From Streptomyces luteolifulvus (GTDB taxonomy: Bacteria > Actinomycetota > Actinomycetes > Streptomycetales > Streptomycetaceae), in contig NZ_VZRB01000013.1 of the NCBI RefSeq assembly GCF_008806595.1, forward strand, positions 62,001 to 126,000: 64,000 bases of DNA, read 5' to 3'. Position 1 is the first letter of the stretch, and every line of letters begins with the position of its first letter. The notes beneath the pieces were generated by a model. That model worked only from the letters and a program-made list of their open reading frames with translations. It had not been told where the DNA came from and did no database searches. The translations under genes were made by a program, and so were the position numbers. Shown one piece after another: positions 40,405 to 51,181 of the stretch.

Positions 40405-41541
40405 ATGGCAGCGGCAAAGACGCCTGGACACGGCCCGCTCACCGGCGTGCGCGTCGTCGAGCTGGCCGGCATCGGGCCCGGCCCGTTCGCGGCCATGCTC
40501 CTCGCCGACCTCGGCGCCGACGTCGTCCGCGTGGACCGGCCCGGCGGCACCGGACTCGCGGTCAACCCCGACTTCGACGTCACGAACCGCAACAAGCGCT
40601 CGGTGATCGTCGACCTGAAGTCCCCGGACGGTGCCGCCCGCGTCCTCGGCCTCGCCGACCGCGCCGACATCCTCATCGAGGGCTACCGCCCCGGCGTCGC
40701 CGAGCGCCTCGGCGTCGGCCCCGAGGCCTGCCACGCCCGCAACCCGCGGCTCGTGTACGGCCGGATGACCGGCTGGGGCCAGGAGGGCCCCCTCGCCCAC
40801 CGCGCCGGACACGACATCGCCTACATCGCGCTCACCGGCACCCTCGGCATGATCGGCCGCCCGGACGAGCCGCCGGCCGTCCCCGCGAACCTGCTCGGCG
40901 ACTACGCCGGCGGCTCGCTCTACCTCGTCGTCGGCGTCCTCGCCGCCCTGCACCACGCACGCGCGACCGGCACCGGCCAGATCGTCGACGCCGCCATCGT
41001 CGACGGCACCGCCCATCTCTCGGCCATGATCCACGGCATGCTCGCCGCCGGCGGCTGGCAGGACCGGCGCGCCGCCAACCTCCTCGACGGCGGCTGCCCC
41101 TACTACGGGACCTACGAGACCGCCGACGGCCGGTACATGGCGGTGGGAGCGCTGGAGCAGCAGTTCTACGAGGAGTTCCTGGATCTCCTCGGCATCGAGG
41201 ACCAGGCCGCCGCCCGCAAGGACTGGACGCGCTGGGGCGAGCTGCGCGAGGCGGTCGCCGCCCGCTTCAAGTCCCGTACCAGGGACGAGTGGACCGCCGT
41301 CTTCGAGGGCTCCGACGCGTGCGTGGCCCCCGTGCTGTCGCTCGGCGAGGCCCCGCACCATCCGCACCTCGCGGCCCGCGGCACCTTCACCGACCACGGC
41401 GGCATCACCCAGCCCGCCCCCGCGCCCCGCTTCTCCGAAACCCCGGCGGGAGTCCGCACCGGCCCCGCGCAACCCGGCGCCGACACGGCCGACGTGGCCC
41501 GCGACTGGGACGTACCCGACCTCATGAAAGGCCCTGAATGA
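40405..41541 (+). CDS. CaiB/BaiF-family CoA-transferase (alpha-methylacyl-CoA racemase-like)
   Basis: This 378-residue class III CoA-transferase-fold enzyme has ELAGIGPGPFAAMLLADLGA at the N-terminus, GHDIAYIALTG with the expected catalytic His-Asp region, and GTGQIVDAAIVDG. The sequence is closest to alpha-methylacyl-CoA racemases, which epimerise 2-methyl branched acyl-CoAs so that they can enter beta-oxidation. It is the first gene of a four-gene operon and its stop overlaps the dehydrogenase start (ATGA). Branched-chain fatty acid degradation fits both enzyme and organism. Confidence 0.87.
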   Translation: MAAAKTPGHGPLTGVRVVELAGIGPGPFAAMLLADLGADVVRVDRPGGTGLAVNPDFDVTNRNKRSVIVDLKSPDGAARVLGLADRADILIEGYRPGVAERLGVGPEACHARNPRLVYGRMTGWGQEGPLAHRAGHDIAYIALTGTLGMIGRPDEPPAVPANLLGDYAGGSLYLVVGVLAALHHARATGTGQIVDAAIVDGTAHLSAMIHGMLAAGGWQDRRAANLLDGGCPYYGTYETADGRYMAVGALEQQFYEEFLDLLGIEDQAAARKDWTRWGELREAVAARFKSRTRDEWTAVFEGSDACVAPVLSLGEAPHHPHLAARGTFTDHGGITQPAPAPRFSETPAGVRTGPAQPGADTADVARDWDVPDLMKGPE

Positions 41542-42680
41542 AGCGGCAGATCTTCGCAGCCGAGCACGAGGCGTTCCGCGCGACCGTGCGCAGCTTCCTG
41601 GCCAGGGAGGTGCTGCCGTACTACGAGCAGTGGGAGAAGGACGGCATCGTCTCCTGCCACGCCTGGCGCGCCGCCGGCAAGCAGGGCCTGCTCGGGATCG
41701 CCGTCCCCGAGGACTACGGGGGCGGCGGCACCGACGACTTCCGCTACAGCGCCGTACTGGCCGAGGAGTTCACCCGCGCCGGCACCCCCGGACTCGCCCT
41801 CGGGCTGCACAACGACATCATCGGCCCGTACCTCACGAGTCTGGCCACCGACGAGCAGAAGCGGCGCTGGCTGCCCGGCTTCTGCGACGGCTCACTGGTC
41901 ACGGCCATCGCCATGACCGAGCCCGGCGCCGGATCCGACCTCCAGGGCATCCGGACGCACGCGGCGGACCGGGGCGACCACTGGCTGCTCAACGGCGCCA
42001 AGACGTTCATCTCCAACGGCATCATCGCCGACCTGGTGATCGTCGTGGCGAGGACGACGCCCGAGGGCGGCGCGCGCGGCCTGTCCCTGTTCGTCGTGGA
42101 GCGCGGTATGCCCGGCTTCGAACGCGGCCGCAACCTCGACAAGATCGGCCAGAAGGCGCAGGACACGGCCGAGCTGTTCTTCCACGACGTGCGCGTGCCG
42201 AAGGAGAACCTGCTCGGCGAGCTCAACGGCGCCTTCGGACACCTGATGACGAACCTCGCCCAGGAGCGCCTGAGCATCGCCGTCTCCGCGATCGCCGCCG
42301 CCGAACACCTGGTGGAGATCACCACCCAGTACGTCAAGGAGCGCGAGGCCTTCGGCCGCCCCCTGTCCACCAAGCAGCACGTCCGCTTCGAGATGGCCGA
42401 GATGGCCACCGAGTGCGCGGTCACGCGCGCGTTCCTCGACCGCTGCATCGAGGAGCACGCGAGCGGCGGGCTCGACGCCGTGCACGCCTCCATGGCCAAG
42501 TGGTGGGCGACCGAGCTGCAGAAGCGGGTCGCCGACCGCTGTCTCCAACTGCACGGCGGCTACGGCTACATGACCGAGTACCCGGTGGCCCGGGCCTTCA
42601 CCGACGGCCGCATCCAGACCATCTACGGCGGGACCACCGAGATCATGAAGGAGATCATCGGCCGGTCCCTCCTGGGTTAA
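41538..42680 (+). CDS. Acyl-CoA dehydrogenase
   Basis: This 380-residue FAD enzyme catalyses the first oxidation of beta-oxidation. Hallmarks are AMTEPGAGSDL, the FAD-binding FISNG, QERLSIAVSAIAAAEHLVE, LQLHGGYGYMTEYPV and the terminal TIYGGTTEIMKEIIGRSLL, with catalytic Glu in the usual C-terminal region. It is coupled by ATGA overlap to the CoA-transferase gene and 21 bp from the thiolase gene. Confidence 0.92.
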   Translation: MKRQIFAAEHEAFRATVRSFLAREVLPYYEQWEKDGIVSCHAWRAAGKQGLLGIAVPEDYGGGGTDDFRYSAVLAEEFTRAGTPGLALGLHNDIIGPYLTSLATDEQKRRWLPGFCDGSLVTAIAMTEPGAGSDLQGIRTHAADRGDHWLLNGAKTFISNGIIADLVIVVARTTPEGGARGLSLFVVERGMPGFERGRNLDKIGQKAQDTAELFFHDVRVPKENLLGELNGAFGHLMTNLAQERLSIAVSAIAAAEHLVEITTQYVKEREAFGRPLSTKQHVRFEMAEMATECAVTRAFLDRCIEEHASGGLDAVHASMAKWWATELQKRVADRCLQLHGGYGYMTEYPVARAFTDGRIQTIYGGTTEIMKEIIGRSLLG

Positions 42681-42701
42681 CCCTCCGCGAAAGGCTTTCC
42701 A

Positions 42702-43916
<1,215 letters not shown>

Positions 43917-43963
43917 ATCCCCGGCGGAATCCGGACCCGAGAGACTTCAACGGAGACCCTGTC

Positions 43964-46153
43964 ATGACCGAGAGCACCACCATCCGCTGGGAACAGGACG
44001 ACACCGGCGTCGTCACCCTCGTCCTCGACGACCCCGAGCAGTCCGCGAACACCATGAACCAGGCGTTCCGCGACTCCCTCGCCGTCATCACCGACCGCCT
44101 GGAGGCGGAGAAGGACAGCATCCGCGGCATCGTCTTCACCTCCGCCAAGAAGACCTTCTTCGCCGGCGGCGATCTGCGCGACCTCGTCCGGGTCACCCCC
44201 GAGACCGCGCAGGACCTGTTCGACGGCGGCATGGCGATCAAGCGCCACCTGCGCCGCATCGAGACCCTGGGCAAGCCCGTCGTCGCCGCGATGAACGGCG
44301 CGGCCCTCGGCGGCGGCTTCGAGATCGCCCTCGCCTGCCACCACCGGGTCGCCCTCGACGCGCCCGGCTCGAAGATCGGCTGCCCCGAGGTCACGCTCGG
44401 TCTGCTGCCCGGAGGCGGCGGCGTCGTGCGTACCGTCCGCCTGCTCGGCATCGCCGACGCGCTGCTCAAGGTGCTCCTCCAGGGCACCCAGTACAGCCCG
44501 CGGCGCGCGCTGGAGAACGGGCTCGTCCACGAGGTGGCCGCCACCCCGGACGAGATGATCGCCAAGGCCCGCGCGTTCATCGACGCCAACCCCGCCTCGC
44601 AGCAGCCCTGGGACAAGCCCGGCTACCGCATCCCCGGCGGCACACCCGCCAACCCCAAGTTCGCGGCGAACCTGCCCGCCTTCCCGGCCAATCTGCGCAA
44701 GCAGACGAACGGGGCGCCCTATCCCGCCCCGCGCAACATCCTCGCCGCGGCCGTCGAAGGCTCCCAGGTCGACTTCGAGACCGCGCAGGTCATCGAGGCC
44801 CGCTACTTCGTGGAACTGGCCGCCGGCCAGACCTCGAAGAACATGATCCAGGCCTTCTTCTTCGACCTCCAGGCCGTCAACTCCGGCGCCAACCGGCCAA
44901 GGGGCGTCGAGCCGCGCCAGGTCCGCAAGGTCGCCGTGCTCGGTGCCGGGATGATGGGCGCGGGCATCGCCTACTCGTGCGCCCGCGCGGGCATCGAGGT
45001 CGTCCTCAAGGACGTGTCCCAGGAAGCCGCCGCCAAGGGCAAGGGCTACTCCGAGAAGCTGTGCGCCAAGGCCGTCTCCCGCGGCCGTACGACGCAGGAG
45101 CAGGCGGACGCGCTGCTCGCCCGCATCACGCCCACGGCGGACCCGGCGGCCCTCGCGGGCTGCGACGCGGTCATCGAGGCGGTCTTCGAGGACACCTCGC
45201 TCAAGCACAAGGTGTTCCAGGAGATCGAGCACATCATCGAGCCGGACGCGCTGCTGTGCTCCAACACCTCCACCCTGCCGATCACCGTGCTCGCCGAAGG
45301 CGTGGAGCGCCAGGCCGACTTCATCGGGCTGCACTTCTTCTCACCGGTCGACAAGATGCCGCTCGTCGAGATCATCAAGGGCGAGCGGACCGGCGACGAG
45401 GCGCTGGCCCGGGCCTTCGACCTGGTCCGGCAGATCAAGAAGACCCCGATCGTCGTCAACGACTCGCGCGGCTTCTTCACCTCGCGGGTGATCGGGCACT
45501 TCATCAACGAGGGCGTGGCGATGGTCGGCGAGGGCATCGAGCCCGCGTCCATCGAACAGGCGGCGGCGCAGGCCGGCTACCCCGCCAAGGTGCTGTCCCT
45601 CATGGACGAGTTGACGCTCACCCTGCCGCGCAAGATCCGCAACGAGTCCAGGCGGGCCGTCGAGGAGGCCGGCGGCACCTGGCACGGACACCCGGCCGAG
45701 GCGGTCATCGACCGCATGGTCGACGAGTTCGGCCGTACGGGCCGCAGCGGCGGCGCGGGCTTCTACGAGTACGGGGAGGACGGCAAGCGGGCGGGCCTGT
45801 GGCCCGGCCTGCGGGAGCACTTCAGCCGTGAGGGTGCGCAGATCCCCTTCGAGGACATGCAGGAACGCATGCTGTTCTCCGAGGCGCTCGACACGGTCAA
45901 GCTCCTCGAAGAGGGCGTCCTGACCTCCGTCGCCGACGCCAACATCGGCTCGATCTTCGGCATCGGCTTCCCGGGCTGGACCGGCGGCATCCTCCAGTAC
46001 ATCAACGGCTACGAGGGCAGCGCCCGGGTAGGTGCGGGCCTGCCCGGCTTCGTGGCGCGCGCCCGTGAACTCGCCGAACGCTACGGCGAGCGCTTCACGC
46101 CGCCGGCGCTGCTGGTGGAGAAGGCGGAGAAGGGGGAGCGGTTCGCCGACTGA
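43964..46153 (+). CDS. fadB: FadB-like enoyl-CoA hydratase / 3-hydroxyacyl-CoA dehydrogenase
   Basis: This 729-residue multifunctional beta-oxidation protein has an N-terminal crotonase domain (oxyanion loops KTFFAGGDLRDL and MNGAALGGGFEIALACHHR, followed by GCPEVTLGLLPGGGG with the catalytic Glu). From about residue 320 a 3-hydroxyacyl-CoA dehydrogenase follows (AVLGAGMMGAGIAYSCARAG; FIGLHFFSPVDKMPLVEI). Together with the thiolase it completes the cycle. GGAGA precedes the ATG at 43964. A perfect 21-bp terminator stem follows 44 bp downstream. Confidence 0.93.
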   Translation: MTESTTIRWEQDDTGVVTLVLDDPEQSANTMNQAFRDSLAVITDRLEAEKDSIRGIVFTSAKKTFFAGGDLRDLVRVTPETAQDLFDGGMAIKRHLRRIETLGKPVVAAMNGAALGGGFEIALACHHRVALDAPGSKIGCPEVTLGLLPGGGGVVRTVRLLGIADALLKVLLQGTQYSPRRALENGLVHEVAATPDEMIAKARAFIDANPASQQPWDKPGYRIPGGTPANPKFAANLPAFPANLRKQTNGAPYPAPRNILAAAVEGSQVDFETAQVIEARYFVELAAGQTSKNMIQAFFFDLQAVNSGANRPRGVEPRQVRKVAVLGAGMMGAGIAYSCARAGIEVVLKDVSQEAAAKGKGYSEKLCAKAVSRGRTTQEQADALLARITPTADPAALAGCDAVIEAVFEDTSLKHKVFQEIEHIIEPDALLCSNTSTLPITVLAEGVERQADFIGLHFFSPVDKMPLVEIIKGERTGDEALARAFDLVRQIKKTPIVVNDSRGFFTSRVIGHFINEGVAMVGEGIEPASIEQAAAQAGYPAKVLSLMDELTLTLPRKIRNESRRAVEEAGGTWHGHPAEAVIDRMVDEFGRTGRSGGAGFYEYGEDGKRAGLWPGLREHFSREGAQIPFEDMQERMLFSEALDTVKLLEEGVLTSVADANIGSIFGIGFPGWTGGILQYINGYEGSARVGAGLPGFVARARELAERYGERFTPPALLVEKAEKGERFAD

Positions 46154-46196
46154 GGCCGGCCCGTCCGGCGGGTTGGGGACGAGGCTGTTGAGAGCC

Positions 46197-46241
46197 GAGC
46201 CGGAGGCGGCGTGACGCCGAGCGTCACGCCGCCTCCGGCTC
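46197..46241 (+). terminator. Perfect 21-bp terminator stem after the beta-oxidation operon
   Basis: Arms at 46197-46217 and 46221-46241 pair at all 21 positions with a 3-nt loop. There is no T-tract, as is usual in Streptomyces terminators. Confidence 0.85.
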
Positions 46242-46363
46242 GCGCGCGCCCGCTGGTGATCGGTGAATGAACGGCAGAGATAGGGCCGTTCGACGTATTG
46301 CCAGGGGGCGGCACAGGCGCTGAACCTGACGGCACTCGGCCGAAACGCCCAGGGGGGTCCGTC

Positions 46364-47698
46364 ATGCCGTATCCGCGTTCTGCCCTGCGAAGACTTCTTG
46401 CTGTCACGTCCGCCTGCGTCCTGAGCGGCACCGCCGTGCTGGCGCTCGCTCCGGTCGCCGGCGCCGAACCGTCCACACCCGTCGCCTATCCGTCGGGCGC
46501 GACCGCCACCCGGTACTCGGGTCTCGCCTTCGACGCCTGCACGGCACCGCCGCTCTCCACCGTGCAGGCATGGAACGCTTCGCCGTACCGTGCGCTCGGC
46601 GTCTATGTCTCCGGCGTCAACCGCACCTGCGCCCAGCCCCAGTTGACCGCATCGTGGGTCGCCTCCGTGTCGAAGCTGAAGTGGCGTCTGATCCCCATCC
46701 ACAAGGGCCTGCAGCCGCCCTGCGGGGCCCGGCCGACCGACGCGAAGATCAGCACGAGCCCGGCGACCGCCCGGTCGCAGGGCACCGCGGCGGCCCAGCA
46801 GGCGGTCACGGCGGCCAAGGCCCTCGGCATGCTGCCGGGCAGCGCCCTCTACAACGACATCGAGCACTACTCCCAGACCGAAAGCGTATGCCGCACCGCC
46901 GTGCTGACCTACGTCTCCGCCTGGACCAAGGAACTGCACCGGATCGGCTATGTCTCCGGCGTCTACATGAACCTCAACCTCGGCGCCAAGCAACTCGCGG
47001 ACGTCTACACGTCGACGACGTACGCCCGTCCGGACGCCCTGTGGATCGCGCGCTACGACGGCGTCGACTCCCTCAAGGGCTGGGCCGGCATCGCGGACTC
47101 CAAGTGGGCCGTCCACCAGCGGGCCAAGCAGTACCGCGGCAGCCACGACGAGACGTACGGCGGTGTCACCCTGAACATCGACAACGACCGTCTCGACGCT
47201 CCCGTCGCCACGGTCGCCCACCCGTACAAGGTGACCAGCACCACCCCGCTCAACGCCCGCACCGGTCCGTCGACGAGCTACCCGGTTTCCGGGACCCATG
47301 CGCCCGGCTCGTCCGTCAAGGTCGTCTGCCAGGCACCGGGATCCAAGGTCGGCACCACGTCCGTGTGGGACAAGCTGAGCAACGGCAGTTATGTCTCGGA
47401 CCACTACGTCAGCACGCCGTCCGGTACCGGCTACAGCGCGCCCCTGCCCCGCTGCACCTATCCGTACCAGGTGACCGCCGCGGGCGGCCTGACCGAACGA
47501 AGCGGCCCCGGCTCCGGGTACACGGCCGTCGGCACCTCGCCGAACGGGGCGCTGGCCTGGGTCACCTGCCAGCGCGCGGGATCGACGGTGGGCGCCACGA
47601 AGGTGTGGGACCGGCTGGACAACGGGCACTACGTGTCGGACCACTACGTGGCCACGCCGAGCAGCACCTCGTACAGCAAACCGGTTCCACGCTGCTGA
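46364..47698 (+). CDS. Secreted DUF1906 glycoside-hydrolase-like protein with two SH3-like repeats
   Basis: This 444-residue precursor has a signal peptide ending VAGA (about residue 34). A DUF1906/Rv2525c-like TIM-barrel domain follows (YSGLAFDACTAPPLSTVQAW, GVYVSGVNRTC, YNDIEHYS, WIARYDG). The C-terminus has two bacterial SH3-like repeats (YPYQVTAAGGLTERSGPGSG type, about 287-365 and 366-444). It probably binds or remodels cell-wall glycan; DUF1906 resembles GH25 lysozymes but activity is unproven. AGGGGGG precedes the ATG at 46364. Confidence 0.85.
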   Translation: MPYPRSALRRLLAVTSACVLSGTAVLALAPVAGAEPSTPVAYPSGATATRYSGLAFDACTAPPLSTVQAWNASPYRALGVYVSGVNRTCAQPQLTASWVASVSKLKWRLIPIHKGLQPPCGARPTDAKISTSPATARSQGTAAAQQAVTAAKALGMLPGSALYNDIEHYSQTESVCRTAVLTYVSAWTKELHRIGYVSGVYMNLNLGAKQLADVYTSTTYARPDALWIARYDGVDSLKGWAGIADSKWAVHQRAKQYRGSHDETYGGVTLNIDNDRLDAPVATVAHPYKVTSTTPLNARTGPSTSYPVSGTHAPGSSVKVVCQAPGSKVGTTSVWDKLSNGSYVSDHYVSTPSGTGYSAPLPRCTYPYQVTAAGGLTERSGPGSGYTAVGTSPNGALAWVTCQRAGSTVGATKVWDRLDNGHYVSDHYVATPSSTSYSKPVPRC

Positions 47699-47719
47699 GC
47701 TGCCGTCGGAACCGACATG

Positions 47720-48433
47720 TCAGGCGGGCCGGCGCACCTGTGACGCACTGACCCACTCACGCAGCTCCTCCTTCAGGGACCGCTGGAAGGTCGTCAGCAG
47801 TGCCTGCACGACCAGCGGGTGCATGTGCTCCGACAGGGACCTCACGTCCCGCGCGTCCCGCTGGCCCACCTCCCCGCGGAAGAGCTGCGACAGTTCGTGT
47901 GCGGCGGCGCGCGAGTGCTCGATGAGCACCTTGCGCGCCGCGAGAATCGCCTGCTGCGACAGCGGTACGTCCAGAAGCTGGACGCCGAGCCGCAGCAGAC
48001 CCATGTCGACCTGGTACGAGCCGTCCTCCGCCCGGACCACCCCCATCGCGCCCAGCCGCTCGATCTCGTCGTCGCCGAGCGCCCGCCCCGCCCGCCGCTC
48101 CAGCTCCTCCCGTGCCACGGTCTCCACGGCCTCCGGCGCCCAGGAGGCCACCACCGCCCGGTGGATGGCCAGGTCGTGGGCGCTCAGGCCGGCCGGCAGC
48201 TGCTGCAGATAGCGCTCGATGGCCGCCAGCGTCATGCCCTGCCGCTGCAGCTCCTCGATCAGCTCCAGACGGGCCAGATGCTCCTGCCCGTAGTGCCCCA
48301 CCCGCCGCGCACCGATCACGGGCGGCGGCAGCAGCCCCTTGGTCCCGTAGAAACGAACGGTACGAACCGTGATACCCGCCCGCGCGGCCAGCTCGTCGAT
48401 CGTGAGGGACGGCTCCCCGGTGTCGTTCGTCAT
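47720..48433 (-). CDS. MerR-family transcriptional regulator
   Basis: This 237-residue regulator has an N-terminal winged helix (LTIDELAARAGITVRTVRFY, then GRRVGHYGQEHLARLELI-like wing), a dimerisation helix and a long helical C-terminal effector domain without metal-binding cysteines, so a small-molecule or acyl ligand is more likely than a metal. The ATG at 48433 matches the family start. Upstream DNA carries CTCAC/GTGAG and a repeated ATCGCTGT, likely autoregulatory sites. It faces the PfkB gene. Confidence 0.87.
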   Translation of the reverse strand: MTNDTGEPSLTIDELAARAGITVRTVRFYGTKGLLPPPVIGARRVGHYGQEHLARLELIEELQRQGMTLAAIERYLQQLPAGLSAHDLAIHRAVVASWAPEAVETVAREELERRAGRALGDDEIERLGAMGVVRAEDGSYQVDMGLLRLGVQLLDVPLSQQAILAARKVLIEHSRAAAHELSQLFRGEVGQRDARDVRSLSEHMHPLVVQALLTTFQRSLKEELREWVSASQVRRPA

Positions 48434-48443
48434 GTCCAGCAGT

Positions 48444-48478
48444 ATCGCTGTCTCACCATCGCTGTGAAACCTGTGAGT
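48444..48478. promoter_or_regulatory. Putative MerR operator
   Basis: ATCGCTGT is repeated at 48444-48451 and 48458-48465, and CTCAC and GTGAG face each other across 16 bp (48452-48456 and 48473-48477), just upstream of the MerR ATG. Arms are short. Confidence 0.35.
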
Positions 48479-48553
48479 GACACAGCTGCACATGTCGGCG
48501 TACGGTCAGGGCGGCGCACCCCAAGGGGCGCGCGACCATGGGGAGGGGCGGAG

Positions 48554-49480
48554 TTGAGTCGGGGCGTGGATGTTCTTGTGCTGGGTGGTGCGGGGGTGGA
48601 CACCATCGTGCAGGTGCCGGAATTGCCGCTTCCGTATGCCGACAGTTACATGATCGACTCCGGGATCCGGGCCCGTGCCGGGCAGACCGGTGACTTCGTG
48701 GCCCTCGGACTGAGTGCCCTCGGTCTGCGTACGCACCATCTGGACCTGATCGGCGACGATCCCGAGGGCGACCTCGTCCGTGCGCTGCACCGTGACCGTG
48801 GCATCGCGCTGACCGCCGTCCCCCAGCCCGCCGGCACCAAGCGTGCGGTCAACCTCGTCGGGCCGGACGGGAGGCGGCTGTCGCTCTACGACACGAGTCG
48901 CACCCGCGCGGCGGACCGGCTTCCGGTGCCCGTCGTCCGCGCCCTGGCCGAGTCGAGCCGCCATGTGCACGTCTGCATCACCCAGCCGTGCGCCGACATG
49001 CTGCCCGTCCTGCGCGAGGCCGGAGTCACCGTTTCGACCGACCTGCACAACTGGGACGGTCACAACCCGTACCACGAGCCGTTCGCGCACGCGGCCGACG
49101 TCGTCTTTCTCTCCGCCGCCGCCCTCACCGACCCCGAGCGGACCATGCGCCGTATCGCCGAGCGCGGCCGGGCCGAGGCCGTCGTCGCCACCGCCGGTGC
49201 CGAGGGCGCGTACCTGCTGGCCGGCGGCGAGCTGACCCGTGTACCGGCGGTGACACCGCCCGCGCCGGTCGTCGACTCCAACGGCGCGGGCGACGCCTTC
49301 GCGGCCGCGTTCCTCTTCGGCCGCCTCAGCGGTGAGCCACCGCAGCGCTGCGCCCTGTACGGCGCGGTCGCCGGCGCCCACGCCTGCACCGTGCCGGCGA
49401 CCCGGACCGACGCGCTGGCCCGGGACGAACTCCTGTCCCGGGTCGACGGGTTGGAGTCGTCCCCGGCCTTCTCGCGTTAG
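48554..49480 (+). CDS. PfkB-family carbohydrate/nucleoside kinase
   Basis: This 308-residue ribokinase-fold protein begins VDVLVLGGAGVDTIVQVPEL and ends with the ATP/catalytic motif VVDSNGAGDAFAAAFLFG (DSNGAGDAF with the base Asp; the usual DTTGAGD is DSNGAGD here). It phosphorylates a sugar or nucleoside. A TTG at 48554 with GGGAGGGG upstream is preferred over the GTG at 48566; the difference is four residues. It converges on the M1 peptidase gene with 1 bp between stops. Confidence 0.84.
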   Translation: MSRGVDVLVLGGAGVDTIVQVPELPLPYADSYMIDSGIRARAGQTGDFVALGLSALGLRTHHLDLIGDDPEGDLVRALHRDRGIALTAVPQPAGTKRAVNLVGPDGRRLSLYDTSRTRAADRLPVPVVRALAESSRHVHVCITQPCADMLPVLREAGVTVSTDLHNWDGHNPYHEPFAHAADVVFLSAAALTDPERTMRRIAERGRAEAVVATAGAEGAYLLAGGELTRVPAVTPPAPVVDSNGAGDAFAAAFLFGRLSGEPPQRCALYGAVAGAHACTVPATRTDALARDELLSRVDGLESSPAFSR

Positions 49481-49481
49481 G

Positions 49482-50996
49482 TCACCGCTCCGGGTGCTCG
49501 TGCACGCCGTTCGTCGCCGCGATCTTCTTCCAGGACTCCGGCCGACCGGGCGCACCCTTCGTTCCCGGGTCCCGGGTCGAGATCGAGGCGCCCCGGGCGG
49601 CGGAGACGCCGGGCTTCGACGGCTGGAACAGCCACGTGTCGAAGAACGCCGCCAGCGGCCTGCCGGACACCTCCTCCGCGTACGCCCGGAAGGCGGCGAC
49701 CGAGGCGTTGCCGTAGGCGTACTTCCGCGGCCAGCCCTTGAGCAGGGCGAAGAACGCGTCGTCGCCCACCTCGTTGCGCAGCGCCTGGAGGGCCAGCGCA
49801 CCCCGGTCGTAGACGGCGAGATGGAACTGGTTGTCCGGCCCCGGGTCGCCCGGCTTCACTGTCCAGAACGCGTCGTCGGCCGGGTGCGAGGCGTACACGT
49901 GGTCCGCGAGCTCCTGCGCCGTGCCCTCACCCTCGTGCTCGGACCACAGCCACTGCGCGTACCGTGCGAAGCCCTCGTTGATCCAGATGTCCTTCCAGCC
50001 GGCGACGGACACGAGATCGCCGTACCACTGGTGGGCCAGTTCATGGACGACGACGGACACGTTGGAGCCGTTCGCGAACTGCCGCGGGCTGTAGAACGGC
50101 CGGGTCTGCGTCTCCAGCGCGTACCCGGTCGTGGTGTTCGGCACGTACCCGCCGAGCGCGTTGTACGGATACTTCCCGAAGTATCCGCTCAGCCAGTCGG
50201 CGATCTCCCCGGTCCGCTCGACACTCGCCCGCGCCGCGCCGTAGTTGTCGCCGAGGTCCTTGCTGTACGCGTTGATCACCGGGACACCGCTGTCGGTCCT
50301 CCCCGTGGTGATGTCGAACTTCCCGACCGCGAGCGTGGCGAGATAGGTCGCCTGCGGCTTGTTGGACCGCCAGTTGTAGCGGGTCCAGCCCAGCCGGGAA
50401 ACCGTCGACTGCAGTGTGCCGTTGGAGATGGCCTGAGTGCCGTCCGGCACGGCCACCGACACGTCGTAGGTCGCCTTGTCGAGCGGGTGGTCGTTGCTCG
50501 GGAACCACCACCAGGCCGCCTCGGGTTCGTTCGCCCCGATGCCGCCGTCGGGGGTCCGGTGCCAGCCGGTGAAGCCGTACGCCTGCTTGGTGGACGGCAC
50601 TGCGCGGTAGCGGACCACGACGGTGACGGCCGTGCCCTTGGGCAGCGGCGTCCTGGGCGTGATCTCCAGCTCGTGCTCGCCCGAGGCCCGGAACGCCGCC
50701 TCGGCGCCGTTGACCCGCACCTCGCCGACGTCCAGCACGAAGTCCAGATTGAACCGGGACAGATCCTGCGTGGTCCGGGCCAGCAGGGTCGCCGTGCCCT
50801 CCAGTTCGTCGGTGGCCGGCTGGTACTTCAGCCGGAGGTCGTAGTGGGAGACGTCGTATCCGCCGTTGCCGTAGGCCGGGTAGTAGGGGTCGCCGATGCC
50901 CGGCGCACCGGGGGAGTAGCTCGCCGCCGAGGCCGGGATCGCCAGCAACAGGGTGGCCGAAGCGAGTGCGCCCGGCGCGATGATTCTGCGGTGCAC
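49482..50996 (-). CDS. Secreted M1-family metallopeptidase
   Basis: This 504-residue precursor has a signal peptide ending PASA (about residue 23). The zinc site is HELAHQWYGD plus NEGFARY 18 residues later (HExxH-x18-E), at about residues 312-340, typical of aminopeptidase N-like M1 peptidases. It is shorter than full aminopeptidase N because the C-terminal ARM domain is minimal. It trims N-terminal residues of extracellular peptides. Start GTG at 50996. It is divergent from the X-Pro peptidase gene, suggesting shared nutrient peptide use. Confidence 0.9.
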   Translation of the reverse strand: MHRRIIAPGALASATLLLAIPASAASYSPGAPGIGDPYYPAYGNGGYDVSHYDLRLKYQPATDELEGTATLLARTTQDLSRFNLDFVLDVGEVRVNGAEAAFRASGEHELEITPRTPLPKGTAVTVVVRYRAVPSTKQAYGFTGWHRTPDGGIGANEPEAAWWWFPSNDHPLDKATYDVSVAVPDGTQAISNGTLQSTVSRLGWTRYNWRSNKPQATYLATLAVGKFDITTGRTDSGVPVINAYSKDLGDNYGAARASVERTGEIADWLSGYFGKYPYNALGGYVPNTTTGYALETQTRPFYSPRQFANGSNVSVVVHELAHQWYGDLVSVAGWKDIWINEGFARYAQWLWSEHEGEGTAQELADHVYASHPADDAFWTVKPGDPGPDNQFHLAVYDRGALALQALRNEVGDDAFFALLKGWPRKYAYGNASVAAFRAYAEEVSGRPLAAFFDTWLFQPSKPGVSAARGASISTRDPGTKGAPGRPESWKKIAATNGVHEHPER

Positions 50997-51181
50997 GAAA
51001 GCTCCAAGTCGTAGGGGCACATGGGCTGTTCCGGAGCCTATTGAGTCCCTGTGTCCCGGGACGTGTCCACGGCCGCGCCTGTCACACGATCGCCATTCAG
51101 CCGTCTTGAGTGACCCCGTCCCAAGGCCCTGCACGGTTCACACGCACGTCCGATTTCCCTCTTCTGCACGGGAGTTGACCG